Source of the DNA: Polaromonas sp. YR568
Lineage (GTDB): Bacteria > Pseudomonadota > Gammaproteobacteria > Burkholderiales > Burkholderiaceae_C
DNA length: 33,750 bases
Reading direction: 5' to 3'
Assembly (NCBI GenBank): GCA_945860515.1
Contig: CAMARI010000008.1
Coordinates: forward strand, 1-33,750
Below are positions 25,522-33,750 of the stretch, piece after piece. Within the stretch, counting starts at the first letter, position 1. Every line of letters begins with the position of its first letter. The translations under genes were made by a program, and so were the position numbers. The notes under the pieces are model-generated. The model was given only the letters and a program-made list of their open reading frames with translations. It ran no database searches and was not told the DNA's origin.

Positions 25522-25585
25522 GCCGAATGCCGAAGTTTGAGAAATTGAAGAAATCATTGAGATCAGAAAGAGCAGGAGTTTGAAC

Positions 25586-26467
25586 ATGTCGTCGACCACC
25601 ACTACCGGTACCCCGCACTACTTCGTGCCAGCACCCTCCAGCCATCCTGTGATGGCCTCGATCGGGCTGCTTTTTGTCGTCCTGGGTGCCAGCCAGTGGG
25701 TCAATGGCTCCAGCTGGGGCGTTTACGCGCTGGCGTTCGGCATGGTGGTGTGGTTATTCACTTTGTTTCGCTGGTTCAGCGAATCCGTACGGGAAAGCGA
25801 AGGCGGCTTGTACGGTCACAAAATTGATCTGTCTTTTCGCTGGTCCATGAGCTGGTTTATCTTTTCTGAAGTCATGTTTTTTGGTGCGTTTTTTACCGCG
25901 CTGTGGTGGGCGCGCATGCACTCCGTGCCGGAACTGGGCGGGCTCGAAAACGCATTGCTGTGGCCTGACTTCAAAGCTGTTTGGCCAAGCGTAGCCGCCG
26001 GCGCTACAGCATCACCTGCTGATATTGTTGAGCCCTTTCAAACTGTTGGGCCCTTTTGGTTGCCCACCATCAACACGGCTCTGCTGCTGACATCAGGCGT
26101 GACCATGACAATTGCCCACCACGCCCTGCGCGAAGGCCACCGCGGTAAAACCATCGCTTTCATGTGGACCACGGTGCTGCTGGGTCTGGTCTTCTTGTTC
26201 GTCCAGGGCTATGAGTACGCGCACCTGTATTCTGATTTGAACCTCAAGCTCAATTCTGGTGTCTATGGTTCAACCTTCTACATGTTGACCGGTTTTCATG
26301 GCTTTCACGTGTTTGTCGGTATGTTGATGTTGCTCTTCATCACGCTGCGACTGCAAAAAGGCCATTTCACGGCTGACAAGCACTTTGGTTTTGAAGGTGC
26401 GGCCTGGTACTGGCACTTTGTGGACGTGGTGTGGCTGGGTCTGTATATCCTGGTGTACTGGCTCTAA
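25586..26467 (+). CDS. ctaE: cytochrome c oxidase subunit III
   Basis: HPVMASIGLLFVVLGASQW...SMSWFIFSEVMFFGAFFTALWWAR...LTGFHGFHVFVGMLMLLFITLRLQKGHFT...WYWHFVDVVWLGLYILVYWL. Confidence 0.97.
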   Translation: MSSTTTTGTPHYFVPAPSSHPVMASIGLLFVVLGASQWVNGSSWGVYALAFGMVVWLFTLFRWFSESVRESEGGLYGHKIDLSFRWSMSWFIFSEVMFFGAFFTALWWARMHSVPELGGLENALLWPDFKAVWPSVAAGATASPADIVEPFQTVGPFWLPTINTALLLTSGVTMTIAHHALREGHRGKTIAFMWTTVLLGLVFLFVQGYEYAHLYSDLNLKLNSGVYGSTFYMLTGFHGFHVFVGMLMLLFITLRLQKGHFTADKHFGFEGAAWYWHFVDVVWLGLYILVYWL

Positions 26468-26489
26468 GCGGATTGGCGCAAGCCATTAA

Positions 26490-26512
26490 AAAGGCCGCAG
26501 TGTGCGGCCTTT
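26490..26512. terminator. bidirectional intrinsic terminator between ctaE and the convergent twin-TM gene
   Basis: AAAGGCCGCA-GTG-TGCGGCCTTT perfect stem followed by TGTTGTTTT on + and by TTAATGG after the TTT run on -. Confidence 0.85.
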
Positions 26513-26543
26513 GTTGTTTTGCAGAATCGAGTTTTACCGAGTT

Positions 26544-26765
26544 TTATTTGCTGACAGGCAAGCCTGTCGGCTGAATGTAGCCCATCTTCCACGCTATCAA
26601 AATGCACACAAACAGCAGTACTGAAAACCCGATGCGAAAAGCCAGTGCTTTGGCCATGTTGCTGGTTTTCGCCTTTCCGTTGGCACCATCTTTCATCATG
26701 AAAAACAGCGCAGTGGCCAGGCTGGCAAGAATGGCTAAAAAGGCGATGGCTACAAGATATGTCAT
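26544..26765 (-). CDS. twin transmembrane protein (DUF2909-like)
   Basis: MTYLVAIAFLAILASLATALFFMMKDGANGKAKTSNMAKALAFRIGFSVLLFVCILIAWKMGYIQPTGLPVSK; two TM segments. Confidence 0.85.
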   Translation of the reverse strand: MTYLVAIAFLAILASLATALFFMMKDGANGKAKTSNMAKALAFRIGFSVLLFVCILIAWKMGYIQPTGLPVSK

Positions 26766-26783
26766 GCGGGGGATTATCGGCTG

Positions 26784-27527
26784 ATGGCTCAACTCTCGCC
26801 CAAGACAAGGTTTTGGTTGCTGACAAGCGCAGCATTGCTGGTGGCTGCGTTGACCTTCTCACTGGGCCAATGGCAAATGAGCCGCGCCGCGCAAAAGCAG
26901 GCGCTGATGCTTGCAATTGAAGGGCAAGGCAACGAATCGATGTTGAACGCTGTAGATCTGGCAACCTTTAAAAACCTGCAGGAGGCGGTGCACAGGCGTG
27001 CCACATTCAAAGGTGTCTGGCGTGCAGATCACACGGTGTTTCTGGACAACCGCCAAATGAACGGCAAAACAGGCCTGGTGGTAGTCACTCCCTTGGTGCT
27101 GGACGGCAGCGGGCCAGTCATTTTGGTCCAGCGCGGGTGGGTCATGCGTAATTTTGAAGACCGCGCCAAGTTGCCCGATATTCAAACACCATCTGGAACT
27201 GTCACCGTCCATGGCCGCATCGCCCCACCCCCTTCCAAGTTATATGAGTTCAAGGGCGTCGATACGTCGCGCATACGGCAGAATATTGGTATTGTTGATT
27301 TCAGCCGCGAAACTGGCCTGCCCTTGATGTCAGTGTCGATGGTTCAAACCGGCCCAGCCAATGAAGGCTTGCTGCGTGAGTGGGCTGCGCCCAATGTGGG
27401 CATTGACAAGCACTATGGCTATGCGTTTCAGTGGTTTGCTTTGAGCGCCCTTGTCGCAGGTCTTTATACCTGGTTCCAAATCATTCACCCGTGGCGCGTC
27501 AAGCGCAAACAAGCACTTCATGCCTGA
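26784..27527 (+). CDS. SURF1 family cytochrome oxidase assembly protein
   Basis: LGQWQMSRAAQKQAL, VFLDNRQMNGKTGLVVVTPLVLDGSGPVILVQRGWV, NVGIDKHYGYAFQWFALSALVAGLYTWFQII. Confidence 0.94.
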   Translation: MAQLSPKTRFWLLTSAALLVAALTFSLGQWQMSRAAQKQALMLAIEGQGNESMLNAVDLATFKNLQEAVHRRATFKGVWRADHTVFLDNRQMNGKTGLVVVTPLVLDGSGPVILVQRGWVMRNFEDRAKLPDIQTPSGTVTVHGRIAPPPSKLYEFKGVDTSRIRQNIGIVDFSRETGLPLMSVSMVQTGPANEGLLREWAAPNVGIDKHYGYAFQWFALSALVAGLYTWFQIIHPWRVKRKQALHA

Positions 27528-28209
27528 TATCAGCTCCGCCTCCAATCCGCCACAAGACAAGCCACTGAGCATGACGGTACACACCGTGCCGGTGCTCGGT
27601 GACAACAGCCCAGACACCAAGGCTGGTCGCTGGAAGATGATTGGCGTGCTGCTGGTGTGTGCCGCACCGGTGATCGCGTCATACGTTACCTACTATGTGA
27701 TTCGCCCTGAAGGCCGGCGCAATTATGGCGAACTGATCACCCCCCAGCGCCCTTTGCCAGCCATCGCTACGCTGGATTTGAACGGCAAGCCAGGCGAGTT
27801 GCCGGCATTGAAAAATCAATGGCTGCTGATCAGTATTGCCAACGCAAACTGCGACACCGCTTGTCAAAATCGCCTGTATTTCCAGCGGCAACTGCGTGAG
27901 TCACTGGGCAAGGAAAAAGTGCGTGTCGACTGGGTCTGGCTGGTGACTGATGCAGCCCCGATTGATGGGCGCCTGAAACCTGCGCTAACTGAGGCGACCC
28001 AACTGCGCGTACCATCGGACAAACTGGCAGAGTGGTTGCCACCGGCGACAGGCCAGCGTCTTGAAGACCACTTGTATGTGGTGGACCCACTGGGCAATCT
28101 GATGATGCGTTTTCCGGCCAACATGGACGCCGCGGGCGCCGCCAAAGCCAAGCGTGATATGGACCGGCTTTTAAGAGCCTCTGGTAGCTGGGACAAAGAA
28201 GGCCGCTAA
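27520..28209 (+). CDS. membrane-anchored thioredoxin/Sco-like protein of the cytochrome oxidase operon
   Basis: One TM (WKMIGVLLVCAAPVIASYVTYYVI), then NQWLLISIANANCDTACQNRLYFQRQLRESLGKEKVRVDWVWLVTD with CxxxC; ATG at 27520 overlaps the SURF1 stop. Confidence 0.8.
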   Translation: MPDISSASNPPQDKPLSMTVHTVPVLGDNSPDTKAGRWKMIGVLLVCAAPVIASYVTYYVIRPEGRRNYGELITPQRPLPAIATLDLNGKPGELPALKNQWLLISIANANCDTACQNRLYFQRQLRESLGKEKVRVDWVWLVTDAAPIDGRLKPALTEATQLRVPSDKLAEWLPPATGQRLEDHLYVVDPLGNLMMRFPANMDAAGAAKAKRDMDRLLRASGSWDKEGR

Positions 28210-28214
28210 GCAAG

Positions 28215-29411
28215 ATGGATACGCAAGAACTTTACAACCTGAGCCCCGCGCTGCGCCTGATGCTCATGGGCGTAGTCGTCGCCATCGGCCCGCTGGCATG
28301 GGTCTGGCTGAGGAGCCGCAAAGCGCCCACCGCACAGCGTCTGCGCGTGCTCACGCTGGTGACTTTGTTTCTCACCTTTGATCTGGTTATCTTTGGCGCC
28401 TTCACGCGCTTGACGGACTCCGGCCTGGGCTGCCCTGACTGGCCGGGCTGCTACGGCCACGCCAGCCCTGTCGGTGCTGTGCAGCAAATCAACGCTGCAC
28501 AAGCCGCCATGCCAAGCGGTCCGGTAACGCACTCGAAAGCCTGGATTGAGATGATTCACCGCTACCTGGCTACGGGCGTGGGCGTGCTAATTCTTACACT
28601 GGCTGTCACCACTTGGCTAGGGCGTCGCAGGCAACCGCTGCGCAACACGGGACCCAACCAGCTGCGGGCCAAACAGGATGACATCTCGCCTTGGTGGCCC
28701 ACCTTCACATTGCTATGGGTGTGCCTGCAAGGTGCGTTTGGTGCGCTGACGGTAACCATGAAGTTGTTCCCTGCGATAGTCACGATGCACCTGTTGGGCG
28801 GCATGGTGCTGCTGTCCCTGCTCAAAGTACAGAGCGTTCGTTATAGGCAAGCGCTGGACGGGATAGCGCCGGTTGCAATGCAAAAAAATACACTCGCCTG
28901 GATATTCGCCACCTTTGCTCTTTTGTGGGTACAAATTGCGCTGGGCGGCTGGGTCAGCACCAACTATGCCGTATTGGCATGTACCGACTTTCCAGCCTGC
29001 CAGAACTCAATGTGGCCGGCAATGAACTTCCTCGAAGGCTTTACGCTGTGGCGCGAGCTGGGCGCCGGTCGCAATGGTGACAACATCAGCTTTCAGGCTC
29101 TGACGGCGATCCATTACGTTCACCGTTTAAGCGCCTACGTTGTCTTTGTCGCAATGCTAGTGCTGGCCATTAAGCTGTACAAAATTCAAACCATGCGCCA
29201 TATCGGCATGTGGCTTGCTGGCTTGGCGCTGCTACAGGTCGCTACCGGGCTGGGCAATGTGCTGCTTGGCTGGCCACTGGCAGCAGCTGTCATGCACACA
29301 GGCGGCGCTGCTGCTCTGGTCATCGTTCTCACAGGCATCGTCTGCAACAGCTGCAGCGCACCAGGCAGGGCCAGCGCGTCAAAATTCAGCCCAGCCCGAC
29401 TGTTTGTATGA
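28215..29411 (+). CDS. ctaA: haem A synthase CtaA/COX15
   Basis: [26 protein letters not shown]...[18 protein letters not shown]...[24 protein letters not shown]...[13 protein letters not shown]. Confidence 0.96.
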   Translation: MDTQELYNLSPALRLMLMGVVVAIGPLAWVWLRSRKAPTAQRLRVLTLVTLFLTFDLVIFGAFTRLTDSGLGCPDWPGCYGHASPVGAVQQINAAQAAMPSGPVTHSKAWIEMIHRYLATGVGVLILTLAVTTWLGRRRQPLRNTGPNQLRAKQDDISPWWPTFTLLWVCLQGAFGALTVTMKLFPAIVTMHLLGGMVLLSLLKVQSVRYRQALDGIAPVAMQKNTLAWIFATFALLWVQIALGGWVSTNYAVLACTDFPACQNSMWPAMNFLEGFTLWRELGAGRNGDNISFQALTAIHYVHRLSAYVVFVAMLVLAIKLYKIQTMRHIGMWLAGLALLQVATGLGNVLLGWPLAAAVMHTGGAAALVIVLTGIVCNSCSAPGRASASKFSPARLFV

Positions 29412-30313
29412 GCATCACCGATATCCTTTTACCTGGGCACGTGCCGTCCAAATTCAGGCAGTTTTATGTGTTGACCAAGCCGCGAGTGGTGCAACTGATT
29501 GTGTTTTGCGCGCTGATTGGCATGGTGCTGGCTGTTCCCGGGGTTCCCGGCTGGGCTGACCTGCAACTGGGGCTGATGGCCTGCATCGGCATCTGGCTGG
29601 TCGCAGGCGCGGCCGCTGCGTTCAATTGCCTGGTTGAGCAGGGCATCGACGCGCGCATGAAGCGCACCGCCATGCGGGCTACTGCACAGGGCCAGATCAG
29701 CAACTGGCTGACGCTGACTTTTTCAGCCGTCCTGTGCACCATTGGCTCGGTCATTTTGTATGTCTGGGTCAATCCGCTGACGATGTGGCTGACCTTCGCC
29801 ACCTTTGTCGGTTATGCCGTTGTTTACACCGTGATTTTGAAACCGCTGACCCCGCAAAACATTGTGATTGGTGGAGCATCAGGCGCCATGCCGCCGGTAC
29901 TGGGCTGGGCCGCCATGACCGGCACTGTCGGCCCAGAGGCGCTGATTTTGTTTCTCATCATCTTTTTATGGACACCGCCGCACTTCTGGGCGCTGGCCCT
30001 GTACCGGGTTGAGGACTATCGCAAGGCTGGCTTGCCGATGCTGCCCGTGACCCACGGGAACGAATTCACCCGACTACAGATTTTTCTGTACACACTGGTG
30101 CTTTTCCCGGCTTGCCTGATGCCGTTTGTGTTTCAGATGAGTGGCTGGCTGTACCTGATCGCGGCAACAGGTTTGAGTTTTGGCTTCAGCTGGTATGGCT
30201 TCAAGCTGTGGCGCAATTATTCAGAAGCACTGGCTCGCAAGACGTTTCGCTTTTCCCTGATTCACCTGTCAGCCCTCTTTGCGGCGCTGCTGATAGACCA
30301 CTACCTTATTTAG
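29408..30313 (+). CDS. ctaB: protohaem IX farnesyltransferase
   Basis: [96 protein letters not shown] overlap with ctaA. Confidence 0.97.
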   Translation: MSITDILLPGHVPSKFRQFYVLTKPRVVQLIVFCALIGMVLAVPGVPGWADLQLGLMACIGIWLVAGAAAAFNCLVEQGIDARMKRTAMRATAQGQISNWLTLTFSAVLCTIGSVILYVWVNPLTMWLTFATFVGYAVVYTVILKPLTPQNIVIGGASGAMPPVLGWAAMTGTVGPEALILFLIIFLWTPPHFWALALYRVEDYRKAGLPMLPVTHGNEFTRLQIFLYTLVLFPACLMPFVFQMSGWLYLIAATGLSFGFSWYGFKLWRNYSEALARKTFRFSLIHLSALFAALLIDHYLI

Positions 30314-30318
30314 GTTTT

Positions 30319-30948
30319 ATGCTGATGAACGCTATTCATTCAGGAGCTGCTCGCCCCTTTATTTATTGGGTTAAAGCCATTTTTACGCCTCTTTTCGCGC
30401 TGTTTTTGGTAGCCTGCGCGCCAGACAAGCCGCAATTCAAGAGCATCGACCTGACCGGCGCTGACTATGCCAAAGACTTTGCGCTATCCGATCAAAACGG
30501 CAAAAACCGAAGCATCAAGGACTTTGCGGGCAAGGTGGTGGTGGTTTTTTTTGGTTTTACCCAGTGCCCCGATGTCTGCCCAACGTCGATGACCGACCTG
30601 GCGGGCATCAAAAAGTCACTCGGTGCAGACGGCGACAAGCTGCAAGGCGTATTCATCTCAGTGGACCCCGAGCGCGACACGCCCGAGATTCTCAAAGCCT
30701 ACATGGGCAACTTTGACCCGACCTTTCTGGCATTGCGCCCCAGCGCCGAGCAACTGCCGGTGGTCGCCAAAGACTTCAAGATTTACTACAAAAAAGTGGA
30801 AGGCCGGACCGCCAGCAGTTACAGCATTGACCATTCGGCCGGCAACTACATTTACGACACGCAGGGCCGCCTACGTCTGTACAACCGCTACGGCAGCGGG
30901 GCAGAAGGTTTGACCGCCGACATCCGCTTGCTGCTCAAAGGCAGGTAA
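30319..30948 (+). CDS. SCO1/SenC family copper chaperone lipoprotein
   Basis: Lipobox-like LFALFLVACAPDKP; FFGFTQCPDVCPTSMTDLAGIKKSLG...VFISVDPERDTPEILKAYMGNFDPTFLALRPS; IDHSAGNYIYD. Confidence 0.95.
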   Translation: MLMNAIHSGAARPFIYWVKAIFTPLFALFLVACAPDKPQFKSIDLTGADYAKDFALSDQNGKNRSIKDFAGKVVVVFFGFTQCPDVCPTSMTDLAGIKKSLGADGDKLQGVFISVDPERDTPEILKAYMGNFDPTFLALRPSAEQLPVVAKDFKIYYKKVEGRTASSYSIDHSAGNYIYDTQGRLRLYNRYGSGAEGLTADIRLLLKGR

Positions 30949-30963
30949 GTTTCGGCCACAAAA

Positions 30964-30993
30964 AAGCCATTGCTGTTCTCACGGCAATGGCTT
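30964..30993 (-). terminator. intrinsic terminator downstream of rpoH (minus strand)
   Basis: AAGCCATTGC N10 GCAATGGCTT, perfect 10-bp stem; on the minus strand followed by a T run (GGCTTTTTTGTGG). Confidence 0.85.
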
Positions 30994-31015
30994 GTCGGGT
31001 CAGTCGATTGAAGAT

Positions 31016-31984
31016 TTACGCGTAGTCAACCAATACTTTTTTCATCTTCTTCATGGCCGCCACTTCAATCTGGCGAATCCGTTCCGCGCTCACGCCATAA
31101 ACCGCCGCCAAGTCATGCAGCGTCATGCCGCCTGAGCCGTCGTCGTTGACCTTCAGCCACCGCTCTTCGACAATTTTGCGTGAGCGTTCGTCCAGGCCTT
31201 GCAAGGCGGTCGCAATGCCGTCGTTGGCCAAGTTGTCACGGGCATGGGCCTCCATCAGCGCAGTTGGCTCTTGCGCGCTGTCAGCTAAATAGGCAATCGG
31301 GCCAAACGCCTCTTCGCCATCATCGCTGGGGCTCGGGTCCAGCAGTACGTCGCCACCGGACATGCGCTGCTCCATTTCAATGACCTCTTCACGCTTGACG
31401 TTCAGCGATTTGGCCATCTGGCTGATCTGGTCGTCGCTCAGCGTGTCGCGGTGGGTAGCCACGTCCGCATCGTCCTTGTAACCCTGTTTCATCGAGCGCA
31501 GGTTAAAGAAAAGCTTGCGCTGTGCCTTGGTGGTGGCCACTTTCACCATGCGCCAGTTTTTCAAAATGTACTCATGCATCTCTGCCTTGATCCAGTGCAG
31601 CGCATAGCTCACCAGCCGAACACCTTGATCCGGGTCAAAGCGCTTGACGGCTTTCATCAGGCCAATGTTGCCTTCTTGTATCAAATCACCATGCGGCAAG
31701 CCATACCCCAGGTATTTGCGCGAGGTAGAGACGACCAAGCGCAAGTGAGAGAGCACTAACTTCTCCGCCGAGGCCATGTCGTTGGAGTCGCGCAGCTGGC
31801 GTGCAAAGGTTTGCTCCTGCTCCAGTGTGAGCATGGGCAGCCGGTTGACAGCCGAAATATAGGCATCCAAGTTACCCAGAGGCGGCAACAGCGACCAAGG
31901 GTTGGCGCTGGCAACACCCGCAGTACCAGTCAGAACTGGGACAGCCAAGGCAGAGGAAGCGAGCGGATACGAGGCAGAAGACAC
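31016..31984 (-). CDS. rpoH: RNA polymerase sigma-32 (heat shock sigma factor), GTG start
   Basis: LPMLTLEQEQTFARQLRDSNDMASAEKLVLSHLRLVVSTSRKYLGYGLPHGDLIQEGNIGLMKAVKRFDPDQGVRLVSYALHWIKAEMHEYILKNWRMVKVATTKAQRKLFFNLRS; GTG at 31984 preceded by AAAGGAG. Confidence 0.96.
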   Translation of the reverse strand: MSSASYPLASSALAVPVLTGTAGVASANPWSLLPPLGNLDAYISAVNRLPMLTLEQEQTFARQLRDSNDMASAEKLVLSHLRLVVSTSRKYLGYGLPHGDLIQEGNIGLMKAVKRFDPDQGVRLVSYALHWIKAEMHEYILKNWRMVKVATTKAQRKLFFNLRSMKQGYKDDADVATHRDTLSDDQISQMAKSLNVKREEVIEMEQRMSGGDVLLDPSPSDDGEEAFGPIAYLADSAQEPTALMEAHARDNLANDGIATALQGLDERSRKIVEERWLKVNDDGSGGMTLHDLAAVYGVSAERIRQIEVAAMKKMKKVLVDYA

Positions 31985-32019
31985 AGTAGAACTCCTTTGG
32001 GAAACTGCATTTAGGCTAA

Positions 32020-32049
32020 ATATTAGCACTCTGTTAGTGCGAGTGCCAA
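32020..32049 (-). promoter_or_regulatory. CIRCE (HrcA operator) overlapping a sigma70-like promoter of rpoH
   Basis: TTAGCACTC (32023-32031) N9 GAGTGCCAA (32041-32049), one mismatch to consensus TTAGCACTC-N9-GAGTGCTAA. On the minus strand TTGGCA (32049-32044), 18-bp spacer, TAATAT (32025-32020). Confidence 0.93.
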
Positions 32050-32226
32050 ACAATAGCTCCAATGGCTTTCATAGGGTGTTGTTAATTGGTAAAAACCCTA
32101 GGAATTAGTCAGATATTGAAATCTAGCCCGTTTTAAGGCGGGTAAAGGCTAGTAGATAACGACGATGTTTGTAGGCCGCAAGAGCTGCCCATGTGGGCCC
32201 CAAGCTGGGCTGGCTGTTGGCCCGGC

Positions 32227-32244
32227 ATACGCCACCCGGCGTAT
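32227..32244. promoter_or_regulatory. perfect short hairpin/dyad upstream of urtA
   Basis: ATACGCC-ACCC-GGCGTAT perfect 7-bp inverted repeat, 107 bp before the urtA start codon. Confidence 0.5.
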
Positions 32245-32350
32245 TTCGCAATCCATCTGAAGTCACCAAAATGAAACCATCGCTGAGCAAAGTCCGGATT
32301 CGGTCCCCGCACAGCGACACGCCACAAAACACCCTACTGGAGAAGCACTC

Positions 32351-33628
32351 ATGCAATACCTGAATTCACGCCGCTTTACCCTCAAAGCGCTCACCGCAGC
32401 CGTGGCCCTGACGGGCTTGTCTGCCCTGCCCTCATATGCCCAGACGGGCGGCACCATCAAAGTCGGCATTTTGCACAGCCTGTCTGGCACCATGGCGATT
32501 TCTGAAACCGTCCTCAAAGACACCGTGCTGATGGCCATTGACGAGATCAATGCCAAAGGCGGCGTCATGGGCAAGAAGCTCGAGCCTGTCATCGTGGACC
32601 CGGCTTCCAACTGGCCCCTGTTCGCTGAAAAAACCAAGCAACTGCTCGGTCAAGACAAAGTCTCCGTGATCTTCGGCTGCTGGACTTCCGTATCCCGCAA
32701 GTCGGTGTTGCCTGTCGTTGAAGAAATGAACGGCCTGCTGTTCTACCCCGTTCAGTACGAAGGTGAAGAGCTCTCCAAAAACGTGTTCTACACAGGTGCA
32801 GCGCCCAACCAGCAGGCCATCCCTGCGGTGGACTACCTGATGAGCAAAGAAGGCGGCGCTGCCAAGCGTTGGGTTCTGCTGGGCACTGACTATGTGTACC
32901 CACGCACCACCAACAAAATCCTGCGCGCTTACCTCAAAAGCAAAGGCGTGAAAGACAGCGACATCGACGAAAAATACACACCGTTTGGCCACTCGGACTA
33001 TCAAACTATCGTGGCTGACGTGAAGAAATTCTCCGCCGGTGGCAAAACCGCCGTGGTCTCCACCATCAACGGTGACTCCAACGAGCCTTTCTACAAAGAA
33101 CTCGGTAACGCCGGCCTCAAAGCCAAAGACGTGCCGGTTGTCGCCTTCTCTGTGGGCGAAGAAGAACTGCGCGGCGTGGACACCAAGCCACTGGTCGGTC
33201 ACCTGGCCGCCTGGAACTACTTCCAGTCGATCAAGAACCCGGCCAATGACGAGTTCATCAAAAAATGGGGCGCTTACGCCAAAGCCAAGGGCATCGCCGG
33301 TCACAAGGACAAGCCTTTGACCAACGACCCGATGGAAGCGACCTACATCGGCATCAACATGTGGAAGCAAGCGGTTGAAAAAGCCAAGTCCACAGACACC
33401 GACAAAGTCATCGCCGCCATGGCCGGCCAGACCTTCAAGGCACCCTCGGGCATCGTCTCCAAGATGGACGAGAAAAACCACCACCTGCACAAGTCGGTAT
33501 TCATCGGCGAGATCAAGGCTGACGGTCAGTTCAACGTGGTTTGGAAGACCCCCGGCCCGGTGAAAGCCAAGCCATGGAGCCCGTACATCGAAGGCAATGC
33601 CAAGAAGCCAGACGAGCCTGCCAAGTAA
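32351..33628 (+). CDS. urtA: urea ABC transporter substrate-binding protein
   Basis: GGTIKVGILHSLSGTMAISETVLKDTVLMAIDEINAKGGVMGKKLEPVIVDPASNWPLFAEKTKQLLGQDKVSVIFGCWTSVSRKSVLPVVEEMNGLLFYPVQYEGEE; hallmark UrtA sequence. Confidence 0.97.
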   Translation: MQYLNSRRFTLKALTAAVALTGLSALPSYAQTGGTIKVGILHSLSGTMAISETVLKDTVLMAIDEINAKGGVMGKKLEPVIVDPASNWPLFAEKTKQLLGQDKVSVIFGCWTSVSRKSVLPVVEEMNGLLFYPVQYEGEELSKNVFYTGAAPNQQAIPAVDYLMSKEGGAAKRWVLLGTDYVYPRTTNKILRAYLKSKGVKDSDIDEKYTPFGHSDYQTIVADVKKFSAGGKTAVVSTINGDSNEPFYKELGNAGLKAKDVPVVAFSVGEEELRGVDTKPLVGHLAAWNYFQSIKNPANDEFIKKWGAYAKAKGIAGHKDKPLTNDPMEATYIGINMWKQAVEKAKSTDTDKVIAAMAGQTFKAPSGIVSKMDEKNHHLHKSVFIGEIKADGQFNVVWKTPGPVKAKPWSPYIEGNAKKPDEPAK

Positions 33629-33750
33629 GCCCCGCAACGCGCACGCCGTGCGCTGCTGACTGCCCGCGCTGCTGCGTCGAAGGTGCAGCGGTGCGGGGTT
33701 TCGCCAGTCTTTTGGCTCCCCCGTTCTTATTTTTTGACTGGTTCTGATGT

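Noticed and set aside
32432-33637. 401-aa minus-strand ORF antisense to urtA
   Set aside because: Fully overlaps the strongly supported urtA; the translation has no recognisable family motifs. Typical mirror ORF in GC-rich coding DNA.
1-33750. CRISPR arrays, tRNA/rRNA genes, intact transposases or phage genes
   Set aside because: No regularly spaced repeats, tRNA-like cloverleaf segments or recognisable transposase/integrase ORFs were seen by eye; a tRNA/ISfinder-type search would settle this.

Overview
The window looks like a chromosomal segment from a betaproteobacterium, probably Burkholderiales/Comamonadaceae-like (inferred from protein character and gene order; no search was run). It has four parts. 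(1) 1-1505: the 5' part of an acyl-CoA dehydrogenase on the minus strand (truncated by the window edge and absent from the ORF track), then purN. (2) About 1720-15877: a compact accessory catabolic cluster. It encodes two beta-hydroxyacid dehydrogenase-like proteins, an ATZ/TRZ-type amidohydrolase, two orphan Bug/TctC solute-binding proteins, a two-subunit IorAB-like molybdenum hydroxylase, a solute-binding-fold protein with no signal peptide, an AhpD/CMD-like protein, maleylacetate reductase, a LysR regulator, hydroxyquinol 1,2-dioxygenase-like intradiol dioxygenase, Dabb and NTF2/SnoaL-like proteins, and a RutE-like nitroreductase. A decayed LivF-type ABC ATPase follows. (3) 16323-21520: TauE/SafE permease, an orphan ParA, a MaoC-like protein, trmL, comF, bioC-like and DUF2244. 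(4) 21610-33628: a full aa3-type cytochrome c oxidase structural and assembly operon (ctaC with fused cytochrome c, ctaD, a 37-aa small ORF, ctaG, DUF2970, ctaE, twin-TM protein, SURF1, a thioredoxin-like protein, ctaA, ctaB, SCO), then rpoH with a CIRCE operator lying on its promoter, and urtA. The best candidate for an undescribed system is the catabolic cluster. It pairs a hydroxyquinol/maleylacetate lower pathway with an upper pathway whose substrate cannot be named from known gene sets. No CRISPR array, tRNA, rRNA or intact mobile element was found.
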